NCBI RefSeq assembly: GCF_005405905.1
Contig: NZ_BJHU01000005.1
Location: forward strand, 269,867 to 333,866
Length of the DNA: 64,000 nt
Direction of reading: 5' to 3'
Source: Acidovorax sp. NB1
GTDB taxonomy: Bacteria > Pseudomonadota > Gammaproteobacteria > Burkholderiales > Burkholderiaceae_C
Position numbers and translations under genes: made by a program. Of this stretch, positions 1 through 7,760 are shown in pieces (the first letter of the stretch is position 1; each line of letters opens with the position of its first letter). The notes under the pieces are model-generated. The model was given only the letters and a program-made list of their open reading frames with translations. It searched no databases and was not told where the DNA came from.

Positions 1-505
1 ACTGGCCGCCGCGCTCCATCTGCCAGGCGCGCTCGGACACGTCGTTGGCCAGCACATAGCCCGCCACATGGTCCAGCGCCTGCGCCTTGGCCACGTTGCG
101 GGCGCGGGTGCCGATGACGATGCCCAGCTCCACCTCCCAGTCGGTCTTGACCGCACCGGCAGGGATGCGCACATCGTCGTGGGGGCCGCTCAACGCCGTC
201 ACGGCTTTCATGAAAAGCACGGGCTCAGCGGGCGGCTGCAGGCCGGCCTCGCGCGCGTGGTCGGCGTAGTTCAGCCCCACGCACACGATCTTGCCCACGC
301 CACCCACCGGGCTGCCCAGGCGCGGCGAGCCATAGACGGGCGGCAGGCGGCTGGCGTCGATGGCGGCCAGGGCCGACAGGGTGCGCGGGTTGAGCTGGGC
401 CGGGCCGATGTCGGGCAGCAGCATCGACAGGTCGCGCAGCGTGCCGGAGGCGTCCAGCAGGCCGGGGCGCTCGGCGCCGGGCTGGCCGTAGCGGATGAGT
501 TTCAT
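1..505 (-). CDS. Fumarylacetoacetate hydrolase family protein (partial, 3' end outside window)
   Basis: The visible 168 residues begin MKLIRYGQPGAERPGLLDAS at an ATG at 505. They continue with KIVCVGLNYADHAREAG and TDWEVELGIVIGTRARN, then GYVLANDVSERAWQ, all typical of the FAH superfamily: 2-keto-4-pentenoate hydratase, fumarylpyruvate or ureidoglycolate/rhamnonate-type hydrolases. The Glu pair in WEVELG belongs to the family's metal site. The rest of the metal-binding fold lies beyond base 1, so substrate specificity cannot be assigned. It is divergent from the chromate transporter, and a family A repeat sits in the gap. Confidence 0.85.
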   Translation of the reverse strand, partial: MKLIRYGQPGAERPGLLDASGTLRDLSMLLPDIGPAQLNPRTLSALAAIDASRLPPVYGSPRLGSPVGGVGKIVCVGLNYADHAREAGLQPPAEPVLFMKAVTALSGPHDDVRIPAGAVKTDWEVELGIVIGTRARNVAKAQALDHVAGYVLANDVSERAWQMERGGQ

Positions 506-744
506 TGCGGGGAGTCCTTGTGGATCGGTAAAAGGGGCAACGGCAGCGACAGAGACCACAAAGCGGCCCGCTGCGCCCATCACGCAGCATAGCGGCCGAC
601 AGGCCCGTGCGCTGCCGCAAATCGCAGCGCCCGCCTTGCCAACACGCGACGCCTGCACCCAGGCGGCTGCCCGCGCACAGCGCTCGGCACGCGTAACATC
701 GCACACGGGCTGCCAAACGCATGACAGCCGCAGCCATTACTCCT

Positions 745-799
745 GATTTGATAGCTTATACCGCAATACAGATGCGCGGTAACGGCCATTTTTAGCCCT
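745..799 (+). repeat. Family A dispersed element, copy 1
   Basis: This lies in the 301-base gap between the FAH gene (starting at 505) and chrA (807). It reads TGATTTGATAGCTTATACCG, then a GATGCGCGGTAACGGCC core, then a T-rich tail. The same order (TAGCT-type AT end, GCGGTAGCGGCC-like core, T/A tail) recurs at 5040, 13976, 41871, 51043 and inside two genes. Apart from it I see no recognisable structure in 506-806. Confidence 0.7.
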
Positions 800-806
800 A
801 TTCGCC

Positions 807-1406
807 ATGGCCACCGCCGCCAACCCGACATCCCCGCCCCCCGAGTCCCCTCCCCGGCCCCAGCCGCGCAACCCGGCCGACCTGTTCTGGTCCTTCACCT
901 GGCTGGCCCTGCAGGGCTTTGGCGGCGTGCTGGCCGTGGTGCAGCACGAGCTGGTCGAGAAAAAGCGCTGGATGACCAACGAGGAGTTCGTCGAAGACTG
1001 GGCCGTGGCGCAGATCATGCCGGGCCCCAACGTGGTCAACCTCAGCATCATGATCGGTGACCGTTACTTTGGCCTGCGTGGCGCGTTCGCTGCGCTGGCA
1101 GGCATGCTGACCTTCCCGCTGATCCTGGTGCTGGCCCTGGCCGTGGTCTATGCCGAGTTCTCCAGCCACCCGGCCGTGGCCGGTGCGCTGCGGGGTATGG
1201 GTGCCGTGGCGGCGGGGCTGATTGCGGGCGTGGGCATCAAGCTGTTCGCCTCCATCAAGAACCACCCGCTGGGCCGCGCCCTGTGTGTGGCCTTCACGGT
1301 GTTGACCATCGTGGCCATGGTGGTGCTGCGCTGGCCGCTGTGGTGGATCCTGCCGGTGATCGGCGGCGCCGCCTGCCTGCTGACCTGGAGGAAGCTCGCG
1401 CCATGA
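807..1406 (+). CDS. chrA: Chromate transporter, N-terminal-type CHR domain protein
   Basis: This 199-residue inner-membrane protein of the CHR family carries one CHR domain (FWSFTWLALQGFGGVLAVVQ, then AQIMPGPNVVNLSIMIG). Several hydrophobic helices follow. Family members export chromate or act on sulfate-like oxyanions. Its stop overlaps the start of the next CHR gene by 4 bases (ATGA). The two halves therefore form the 'short-chain' pair that replaces the single long ChrA, presumably as a heterodimer. No ChrB-like regulator or other metal gene is nearby, so chromate resistance itself is inferred from the family only. Confidence 0.88.
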   Translation: MATAANPTSPPPESPPRPQPRNPADLFWSFTWLALQGFGGVLAVVQHELVEKKRWMTNEEFVEDWAVAQIMPGPNVVNLSIMIGDRYFGLRGAFAALAGMLTFPLILVLALAVVYAEFSSHPAVAGALRGMGAVAAGLIAGVGIKLFASIKNHPLGRALCVAFTVLTIVAMVVLRWPLWWILPVIGGAACLLTWRKLAP

Positions 1407-1999
1407 CCAGCACCGCCCTCGTGCTCAGCCCGATGGACTGGCTGAACCTCTTTCTGTACTACATGTCGCTGTCGTTGCTGGCCGTGGGCGGCGCCATTGC
1501 CACCGCGCCCGATATGCACCGCTTCCTGGTCGAGCGCCAGGCCTGGCTCACCGACCCGCAGTTCAACGCCTCCATCGCCATCGCCCAGGCCGCGCCCGGC
1601 CCCAACGTGCTGTTCATCGCCCTGCTGGGCTGGAACGTGGGCATCAATGCGGGCGGCCCAGGCCTTGCAGGCTGGCTGCTGGGCGCGCTGGGCATGGCGG
1701 TGTGCATGCTGGGCGTGATGCTGCCCAGCAGCCTGCTCACCTGGCTGGCCACCCGCTGGGGCCACCGCAACCGCGAACGCCGGGGCGTGCGCGCCTTCAA
1801 GCAGGGCATGGCCCCGGTGGTGATTGGCCTGCTGCTGGCCACCTCGTGGGTACTGGCCCGCGCCCACGGCGGCCCCGCCGAGGCCTGGCCCCTGTGGCTG
1901 CTGAGCGGCGCCACCGTGCTGCTGGTGTGGCGCACCAAGCTGCACCTGCTGTGGATGCTGGGCGCAGGGGCGGTGCTGGGGGCTTTGGGCTGGGTGTAG
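1403..1999 (+). CDS. chrA: Chromate transporter, second CHR domain protein
   Basis: This 198-residue protein starts at the ATG that overlaps the upstream stop. It contains YYMSLSLLAVGGAIATAPDM and IAIAQAAPGPNVLFIALLGW, the second CHR-type signature (the PGPN motif is shared with its partner), plus further membrane helices. Translational coupling strongly suggests equimolar assembly with the upstream half. It converges on the binding-protein gene, with only 24 bases between the two stops. Confidence 0.88.
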   Translation: MTSTALVLSPMDWLNLFLYYMSLSLLAVGGAIATAPDMHRFLVERQAWLTDPQFNASIAIAQAAPGPNVLFIALLGWNVGINAGGPGLAGWLLGALGMAVCMLGVMLPSSLLTWLATRWGHRNRERRGVRAFKQGMAPVVIGLLLATSWVLARAHGGPAEAWPLWLLSGATVLLVWRTKLHLLWMLGAGAVLGALGWV

Positions 2000-2023
2000 C
2001 CGAAAAAAAGCCCTCCCGCCAGG

Positions 2024-3190
2024 TCAGCTGATCCGGCGCCCGTGCTCCGCGTACACCGCCAGGTAAATGGCGTCCGAACCGATGTACGGCGCCTTGTTGC
2101 CAAAGCCCACGTTGAAATCGCCAAACGACAGTGCACGGATGCTGGCCAGACCTGCGCGCAGTCGTTCGCGCGTGGGTTCCTTGCCTGCGTTTTTCAGGCC
2201 CTCGATCATGATCTGGGCGTTGAGCCAGCCTTCGAGTGCACTGCCGCTGTTGAGGTAGGCTGCGTCGCCGCCCGTGGCCTTCATGGTGCTCTGGAACTTG
2301 CGCACCACAACCGACTTTTGCGAGTTGGCATCGGGGAACACCTGCACCAGTGCCAGGCCCCGTGTGGACGCCGCCAGCTTGGGCAGTTCCGACGAGATCA
2401 CCGTGACCGACAGGCCCGCCAGCGGCACACCCTGGGCCTTGGCACGGAAGGCCTGCACAAAGGCCGTGTTGGCTGTGCCCGTGGTGGCCAGCAGCACAGC
2501 GCCGGGGCGCTCGGCAGCCACCTTGTCAGCCAGCTCGGCGCCGTTCTTGCCGTCCACGGCCAGCGCGAACTCGCCACCGCGCTCGACCTTGATTTCATCG
2601 AGCGCCGCAGACATGTCCTTGAGCACTTCCTTGCCGAAGGGGTTATCCAGGTAAACCACTGCAATGCGCTTGAGGCCCATGTCCACGATCTGCTTGACCA
2701 GGCGCTGGGTTTCTTCGCGGTAGGTGGGGCGCAGGAAAAACACATGCTTGTTGCCAGGCACGCGCAGCGAGGTGGCGCCCGTGACGGGCCCCACGGTAGG
2801 GATGCCCTTGGACTCGACGAGCGGCAGGATAGAGGCGGTGTTGGCCGTGCCCAGGGGCGAGATCAGCGCAAACATCGACTGCGCCTCGATCATTTCGGTC
2901 ACGTTCTTGAGCGTGCGCGCGGCCACGTAGCCGTCGTCCTTGGCATCCACTCGGATCTCGCGGCCATGCACGCCGCCTGCGGCATTCACCTCGGCAAACG
3001 CCGCCTTCATGCCTGCCAGCTGCTCGATGCCGGCCTGGCCCAACGGGCCGGTGAGCGCGATGGAGCAGCCCAGGGTGATGGAGCGGGCGGTCAGCGCTTC
3101 TTCAGCGGCCAGGGCGTGGTGGGCCCAAGTGGGCAGACCGGTGGCAGCGACAGCCTGGGTGGCGCGCAGCAGAAATTGACGACGGCTCAT
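2024..3190 (-). CDS. Branched-chain amino-acid-type ABC substrate-binding protein (orphan)
   Basis: This 388-residue periplasmic binding protein belongs to the LivJ/Leu-Ile-Val family. The ATG at 3190 gives MSRRQFLLRATQAVAATGLP, a Tat-like or Sec signal with RR followed by a hydrophobic stretch to about residue 29; an upstream in-frame start would only add a non-signal tail. The mature part starts ITLGCSIALTGPLGQAGIEQ and contains RVDAKDDGYVAARTLKN, typical of this family. No permease or ATPase gene is adjacent, so it must work with a transporter encoded elsewhere or serve as a sensor partner. The ligand is unknown. Confidence 0.85.
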   Translation of the reverse strand: MSRRQFLLRATQAVAATGLPTWAHHALAAEEALTARSITLGCSIALTGPLGQAGIEQLAGMKAAFAEVNAAGGVHGREIRVDAKDDGYVAARTLKNVTEMIEAQSMFALISPLGTANTASILPLVESKGIPTVGPVTGATSLRVPGNKHVFFLRPTYREETQRLVKQIVDMGLKRIAVVYLDNPFGKEVLKDMSAALDEIKVERGGEFALAVDGKNGAELADKVAAERPGAVLLATTGTANTAFVQAFRAKAQGVPLAGLSVTVISSELPKLAASTRGLALVQVFPDANSQKSVVVRKFQSTMKATGGDAAYLNSGSALEGWLNAQIMIEGLKNAGKEPTRERLRAGLASIRALSFGDFNVGFGNKAPYIGSDAIYLAVYAEHGRRIS

Positions 3191-3361
3191 GGTGTGCAGG
3201 GCGGATAAAACAAAGGTGGCGCAGGCTACCGGCCGCTGCGCCACCGGGCTGTCCGCTGCGCGACAAAAGGCGCCGCACGGGGCGGAAACCGGGGGTTTTC
3301 ACCGAGCAGGCTGGTCAAGCCCGGGCCCGCAGCGGGGCCCTTGTATCCTCTGCTGAGCTGC

Positions 3362-4150
3362 TCAGCAGCCCAGCAGTTGCGGCAACAAGCTGGCGGCCGT
3401 GCCGCGCAGCAACGCGTGTGCGGCGCCATCCAGCTCGCTGGGGGCGGGGTTCAGCACCACCACCTGGGCGCCCGCTGCCCGCGCCTGGTGTGCCAGGCCT
3501 GCTGCGGGGTAGACCGCGCCGGCCGTGCCCACCACCAGCATCAGCTCACACTGCGCAGCGGCGTTCTGCGCCGCTTCGAGCGTGGCCCGAGGCAACGCCT
3601 CGCCAAACCACACCACCCCAGGGCGCACCAGGTTGCCACAGCGGTCGCAGTGGGGTGGGCGCCCGGCCACGGCATGGTCGAGGTGGCAGCACGGGCGGGG
3701 GGGGTCGAGCCAGCGGTTGCTAACGATGTCGCCGTGCAGGCACAACACACCTGGGCTGCCTGCGCGCTGGTGCAAGCCGTCCACGTTCTGGGTGATGAGG
3801 GTGAGCCTGCCCGGGTGCTGCTGCGCAAAACGGGCCAGCGCATGGTGCCCGGCGTTGGGTACGACATCGGCGAGCAGGTCGCGCCGGTACTGGTACCAGT
3901 CCCACACGCGCTGGGGATGGGCGCGGAAGCCCGCCTCGGTGGCCATGTCTTCGGGGCGGAACTGCGCCCAGTAGCCGGTCTGCGCGTCGCGGAAGGTGGG
4001 CACGCCCGATTCGGCGCTCACGCCTGCGCCGGTGAGCACGGCGATGTGTCGCGCCTGCTGGACCCAGGCGCGGACAGTTTGCAGAATCTGTGCGTCCAAG
4101 AGCTGGGCCTCAACTTCTTCTTGCTGCGCGTCATTCAACCAGCAGCGCAC
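3362..4150 (-). CDS. Sir2 family NAD-dependent protein deacylase
   Basis: This 262-residue sirtuin has GAGVSAESGVPTFRD (NAD-binding GAG), TQNVDGLHQRAGS and LHGD (catalytic His), and FGEALPRATLEAA. Sirtuins remove acyl groups from lysines using NAD+. The zinc region is atypical: the first cysteine pair is an adjacent CC (PRPCCHLDH) rather than CxxC, while the second, CDRCG, is normal. The start shown is a GTG at 4150 on the edge of a GC-rich repeat and is uncertain by a few codons. It is transcribed in the same direction as rlmB but separated from it by that repeat. Confidence 0.88.
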   Translation of the reverse strand: MRCWLNDAQQEEVEAQLLDAQILQTVRAWVQQARHIAVLTGAGVSAESGVPTFRDAQTGYWAQFRPEDMATEAGFRAHPQRVWDWYQYRRDLLADVVPNAGHHALARFAQQHPGRLTLITQNVDGLHQRAGSPGVLCLHGDIVSNRWLDPPRPCCHLDHAVAGRPPHCDRCGNLVRPGVVWFGEALPRATLEAAQNAAAQCELMLVVGTAGAVYPAAGLAHQARAAGAQVVVLNPAPSELDGAAHALLRGTAASLLPQLLGC

Positions 4151-4242
4151 GAAACTGGCGCGTGCCCAGACCAGTGCCCCCGCGCAAGGGCCGCCCCGCC
4201 GCGCTGGGGGCGTCCCCTCGGGGGGAAGGCGCGATGCGACTC
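4146..4242 (+). repeat. Family B GC-rich intergenic repeat, copy 1
   Basis: This contains GCGCAAGGGCCGCCCCGCCG, then a GGGGGCGTCCCC...GGGGGGAAGGCGC section and GCGACTCAGGGGGG. The same string, reverse-complemented, lies at 34017-34120, and a diverged copy lies at 60477-60599. It sits between rlmB and the sirtuin gene and overlaps the latter's GTG start by a few bases. The internal GC-rich inverted segments could fold strongly in RNA. Confidence 0.75.
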
Positions 4243-4249
4243 AGGGGGG

Positions 4250-4996
4250 TCAAGATCTCTGGCGCAGGGCCTCGTACAGGCACACGCCGCTGGCCACCGA
4301 GACGTTCAGGCTTTCCACGGCACCCTTCATGGGGATGCTGACCAGCTCGTCGCAGGTCTTGCGTGTGAGCTGGCGCATGCCGTCGCCCTCGGCGCCCAGC
4401 ACCAGGGCCACGGGGCCTTTCAGGTCTACCTGGTAGATGGTCTTGGGCGCATCGTCGCTGGTGCCGATGCACCAGATGTTGCGCTCCTTGAGTTCGTTCA
4501 GGGTGCGCGCGAGGTTGGTGACCATGAAGTACGGCATGGTCTCGGCCGCACCGCTGGCGACCTTGGCCACGGTGGCGTTGATGCCCACGGCGTGGTCCTT
4601 GGGGGCGATGACGGCGTGGGCGCCAGCACCATCGGCCACACGCAGGCAGGCGCCCAGGTTGTGCGGATCGGTCACGCCGTCGAGCACCAGCAGCAGGGGC
4701 TGTTCGATGCCAGCGGCTTCCAGGTCTTCCAGCAGCTCATCCAGTGAGGTGGCAATCTTCACTGGCTCCACCCTCGCGGCCACGCCCTGGTGGCCGTGGC
4801 TGCCGGCCAGCTTGGCAATGCGCACGCTGTCGGCTTCGATGAGGCGGGCACCGGCCTCGCGGGCGCGGTCGAGAAACTGGCGCATGCGGGCGTCGCGCCG
4901 CGTGGCTTCGTAATAAATCTCGATGATGGACTTTGGCGCGGTCTTCAGACGCACGCCCACGGCGTGAAAGCCGAAGAGAACTTTGGGGCTGGACAT
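4250..4996 (-). CDS. rlmB: 23S rRNA (guanosine-2'-O)-methyltransferase RlmB
   Basis: This 248-residue SpoU/TrmH-family enzyme uses the ATG at 4996 ([20 protein letters not shown]). It has an N-terminal substrate-binding part, then [20 protein letters not shown] (SPOUT motif 1 with DPHN), [20 protein letters not shown] (motif 2) and [20 protein letters not shown] (motif 3). It methylates G2251 of 23S rRNA in the peptidyl-transferase centre. It lies downstream of ybbA on the same strand with a family A repeat between, so co-transcription is possible but unproven. Confidence 0.94.
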   Translation of the reverse strand: MSSPKVLFGFHAVGVRLKTAPKSIIEIYYEATRRDARMRQFLDRAREAGARLIEADSVRIAKLAGSHGHQGVAARVEPVKIATSLDELLEDLEAAGIEQPLLLVLDGVTDPHNLGACLRVADGAGAHAVIAPKDHAVGINATVAKVASGAAETMPYFMVTNLARTLNELKERNIWCIGTSDDAPKTIYQVDLKGPVALVLGAEGDGMRQLTRKTCDELVSIPMKGAVESLNVSVASGVCLYEALRQRS

Positions 4997-5039
4997 GCGG
5001 GGATTATCCGCTGGCCGCAAGGCCACCCATCACTGCACT

Positions 5040-5104
5040 ATGAATTTAATAGCTATCAAGGCAATACCATCGCGCGGTAGCGGCCAAAAAAGTTCAAATT
5101 TTTC
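5040..5104 (+). repeat. Family A dispersed element, copy 2
   Basis: It reads TGAATTTAATAGCTATCAAG, then ATCGCGCGGTAGCGGCC and AAAAAAGTTCAAATTT. It lies between the start of rlmB and the stop of ybbA, both on the minus strand. This is the copy closest to the core GCGCGGTAGCGGCC shared by the family. Confidence 0.8.
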
Positions 5105-5107
5105 GCC

Positions 5108-5821
5108 TCAGACGACGCGCCCCGCGTCGATGGTGATGCGATGCTCGCACTGCGCAGCGATGGCCCGGTCGTGGGTGACAAGCACCAGCGTGGTGCCCTG
5201 CTCGCGGTTCAGCTCGAACATGAGCCGCATGATGGTCTCGCCCGTCGCAAAGTCCAGGCTGCCCGTGGGCTCGTCGGCCAGCAGCACGGCGGGCTGCACC
5301 ACAAAGGCCCGCGCCAGCGCCACGCGCTGCTGCTCGCCGCCCGACAGCACCTTGGGGTAGTGCGACAGGCGCTGGCCCAGGCCCACGCGGGCCAGCATCT
5401 CGGTGGCGGCCTTGCGCGCGTTTTTGCGGATCTCGGGGCGGTTGGACAGCTCCAGCGGCAGCATCACGTTCTCCAGCGCGGTGAGGTTGCCCATGAGCTG
5501 GAAGCTCTGGAACACAAAACCCACCTTCTGCGCGCGCAGGGCGGCGCGGGCATCTTCGTCCAGCGCAAACAGGTCGTGGCCGTCCAGCCGCACCGTGCCG
5601 CGTGTGGGGGTGTCGAGCCCCGCGATGATGGAGAGCAAGGTGCTTTTGCCCGAGCCCGAGGCCCCCACGATGGCGGCGGTTTCCCTGGCGGCCAGGCGGA
5701 AATCGATATCCCGCAGAATGTCGAGCGTGCCGGTGGAATCGGTCACCGACTTGAAGACATGCTCCACGGCGATGATGGGGGTTGCAGACGATGCCTGCGG
5801 CAGTGGGGAGGATTCGGACAT
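5108..5821 (-). CDS. ybbA: ABC transporter ATP-binding protein, YbbA/LolD-like
   Basis: This 237-residue ATPase has Walker A GASGSGKST, the signature LSGGEQQRVALARAF and Walker B VLLADEPTGSLD. The order and the long TGSLD form are typical of the LolD/MacB/YbbA group, which drives lipoprotein release or export-type MacB permeases. The start is the ATG at 5821, only 15 bases from the divergent tesA start. The same ybbA/tesA head-to-head arrangement exists in E. coli. The permease partner (YbbP) is absent: the downstream gene is rlmB. Confidence 0.88.
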   Translation of the reverse strand: MSESSPLPQASSATPIIAVEHVFKSVTDSTGTLDILRDIDFRLAARETAAIVGASGSGKSTLLSIIAGLDTPTRGTVRLDGHDLFALDEDARAALRAQKVGFVFQSFQLMGNLTALENVMLPLELSNRPEIRKNARKAATEMLARVGLGQRLSHYPKVLSGGEQQRVALARAFVVQPAVLLADEPTGSLDFATGETIMRLMFELNREQGTTLVLVTHDRAIAAQCEHRITIDAGRVV

Positions 5822-5836
5822 GAAAGGATTTTTGCT

Positions 5837-6511
5837 TTGATTCGATACCTGCGTCGGCGCCACTTTATCGTGAGCGCAGCCACCGGAGCACTGGTGGGGC
5901 TTTGCACCCCGGCCGCCCTGGCCCAAACCAAGGCCCCCGCCACGCCCGCCCGCACTCCCCTGCTGCTGGTGCTGGGTGATTCGCTGAGTGCCGAATACGG
6001 CCTGGCGCGCGGCACGGGCTGGGTGGCTCTGCTGGAAAAACAGTTGGCACAAGACAAGCTGAATATCACTGTGGTCAACGCCAGCGTGAGCGGCGAAACC
6101 ACCTCGGGCGGCCGATCGCGCCTGGCCGCCCTGCTGACCCAGCACAAGCCCACCCATGTGGTGATCGAGCTGGGCGGCAACGATGCCCTGCGTGGCCTGC
6201 CGCTCAAGAACACCGAGGAAAACCTGACCTGGATGACCCAGGCCGCCCAAAAGGCGGGCGCCAAGGTCTTGCTGGTGGGCATGCAGGTGCCGCCCAACTA
6301 TGGGGCCGACTATGCGAACAAGTTTGCGGGTTTGTTTACCACCGTGGCGCAGGCCCAGAAGGCAGCCGTGGTGCCCTTTCTGCTGAAAGGGGTAGCGGAT
6401 GGGCCGGACCCGACCCGCCTGTTCCAGCCTGACCGCATCCACCCACGCGCCGAGGCGCATCCGCAGATGCTGGCCAATGTGTGGCCGGAACTGAAAAAGC
6501 TATTGCGCTGA
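5837..6511 (+). CDS. tesA: Arylesterase / acyl-CoA thioesterase TesA (SGNH hydrolase)
   Basis: This 224-residue periplasmic SGNH/GDSL hydrolase has LVLGDSLSAEYGL (nucleophile Ser), NASVSGETTSGG (block II), ELGGNDALRG (block III) and DRIHPRAEAHPQ (catalytic Asp-His). A Sec signal precedes it (hydrophobic GALVGLCTPAALAQ). No ATG fits the signal. The best start is a TTG at 5837, eight bases after an AAAGGA ribosome-binding site, giving MIRYLRRRHFIVSAATGALV. A GTG at 5870 is the alternative but trims the basic signal region. The gene is divergent from ybbA with a 15-base gap, so each promoter must lie inside the other gene. Confidence 0.9.
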   Translation: MIRYLRRRHFIVSAATGALVGLCTPAALAQTKAPATPARTPLLLVLGDSLSAEYGLARGTGWVALLEKQLAQDKLNITVVNASVSGETTSGGRSRLAALLTQHKPTHVVIELGGNDALRGLPLKNTEENLTWMTQAAQKAGAKVLLVGMQVPPNYGADYANKFAGLFTTVAQAQKAAVVPFLLKGVADGPDPTRLFQPDRIHPRAEAHPQMLANVWPELKKLLR

Positions 6512-6527
6512 CGCCAGATACAGCCCG

Positions 6528-6716
6528 TCAGGCGCTGGCGGGGCCCCCAGGCTGGCCGGGGGTGCCAGCGTCGCCGGCAGGCTGGTCGTCTGCCGGCTGA
6601 TCCCCCTGCGGCTCATCCGGCCTGCGGTGCGCCTTGGCCCTCAGCTTCTCTTCTTTTTTTTGTTTTTTGGCGAGTTCGCGCTGGCGCTTTTCGTATCCGT
6701 AGTTAGGTGTTGCCAA
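6528..6716 (-). CDS. Small conserved-type lysine-rich protein (62 aa), function unknown
   Basis: The predicted protein opens MATPNYGYEKRQRELAKKQK, continues with a Lys/Arg/Glu-rich helix to about residue 30, and ends in a Pro/Gly/Asp-rich tail. The start is a TTG at 6716, supported by AGGAAG eight bases upstream on the minus strand. The N-terminal pattern matches a small hypothetical family I recall from Comamonadaceae genomes, but I cannot name a function. It converges with tesA, with 16 bases between the stops. Confidence 0.7.
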   Translation of the reverse strand: MATPNYGYEKRQRELAKKQKKEEKLRAKAHRRPDEPQGDQPADDQPAGDAGTPGQPGGPASA

Positions 6717-6793
6717 GGTAATTGCTTCCTGAAGTAGAGGCCCACTGTAACAGCATGCTCATTGGAGCCGACTCCAAGAACCAGCTCAAAGCA

Positions 6794-7666
6794 TCACGCC
6801 GCAGCAGGCGGTGGTGGCGTGACCCGTGACACCGCCGCGCGGTAGGCATGCCAGCTGGCAAAGCCCAGCACCGGGCCCGCCAGCAGCAGCCCCACACCCC
6901 AGAACCAGAGCGAGGCCACAACGAGGATGGTGATGAGTGCCCCCCACAGCAGCATGACGAGGGGGTTCTCCAGCACCACGCGCATGCTGGTGATGCCGGC
7001 AGTGAGCGCGTCGGTGTCGCGGTCCAGGATCATGGGGATGGACACCACCGAGGTGGAGAACACCAGCGCAGCAAACACCCCGCCCACCACCGCGTACACA
7101 GCCACGAAGCTCCAGTTCTGGGGGTTGAACACCGCCTGGAGCACCCCCGTGGTGGACGGCATGCCGGTGTTGAAAAACACCGCAAACACCACCAGCGACG
7201 CACGACCCCAGAGCAGCTCCAACACCACCAGCACCAGCACCAGCATGCCCATGCTGCCCATGTGGCTGTCCCAGCAGGTGAGGGATTCACTCAGCTCTGG
7301 TTTCAGGCCCGCCTCACGCCGGCGGCTGGTGTCGTACAGCCCCATGGCCAGAAACGGCCCCAACAACAGGCAACCGCTGGCCATGGACATGGTGTATTCG
7401 GGCCGGGTGCGGAACACCCAGCCCAGCACCACCGCCATGCCCCAGAAACACACGCCATAAAACGCCGCAATGCCCGGCGCGGTGCGCACGTCGTCCAAGC
7501 CCCGCATCAGCCATCGGAAGGGATCGGCCAGGCGCAGCGGCTGCAACAGCACAGGCTGGGCCGTCTGGGCTTTGACGCGGTTGGCAATGGCCTCGGCCTG
7601 CCGGGCTTCTGAGGCGTCTGGCGTGCTGAGCGTGTCCGGTGTGGGCTTGGAGGATGTCGCAGTCAT
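6794..7666 (-). CDS. DUF2189-type integral membrane protein
   Basis: This 290-residue protein has about six hydrophobic segments after a 60-residue cytosolic N-terminus. The motifs LADPFRWLMRGLDDVRTAP and YGVCFWGMAVVLGWVF, then MASGCLLLGPFLAMGLYDTS, are typical of DUF2189, an uncharacterised family common in alpha- and betaproteobacteria. It is sometimes found near cytochrome or respiratory genes; nothing here supports such a link. The Thr/Ser-rich start and Pro/Ala-rich end look unstructured. Confidence 0.8.
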   Translation of the reverse strand: MTATSSKPTPDTLSTPDASEARQAEAIANRVKAQTAQPVLLQPLRLADPFRWLMRGLDDVRTAPGIAAFYGVCFWGMAVVLGWVFRTRPEYTMSMASGCLLLGPFLAMGLYDTSRRREAGLKPELSESLTCWDSHMGSMGMLVLVLVVLELLWGRASLVVFAVFFNTGMPSTTGVLQAVFNPQNWSFVAVYAVVGGVFAALVFSTSVVSIPMILDRDTDALTAGITSMRVVLENPLVMLLWGALITILVVASLWFWGVGLLLAGPVLGFASWHAYRAAVSRVTPPPPAAA

Positions 7667-7760
7667 GCCGCCACACTAAGCCCGCCCGTTCGGCTGCGCC
7701 ACTGAGGAAAGCCCGTAGCCCGAACGGCGTCGGCCGCTGGGGCTGAGGCCGAATGCAAGC

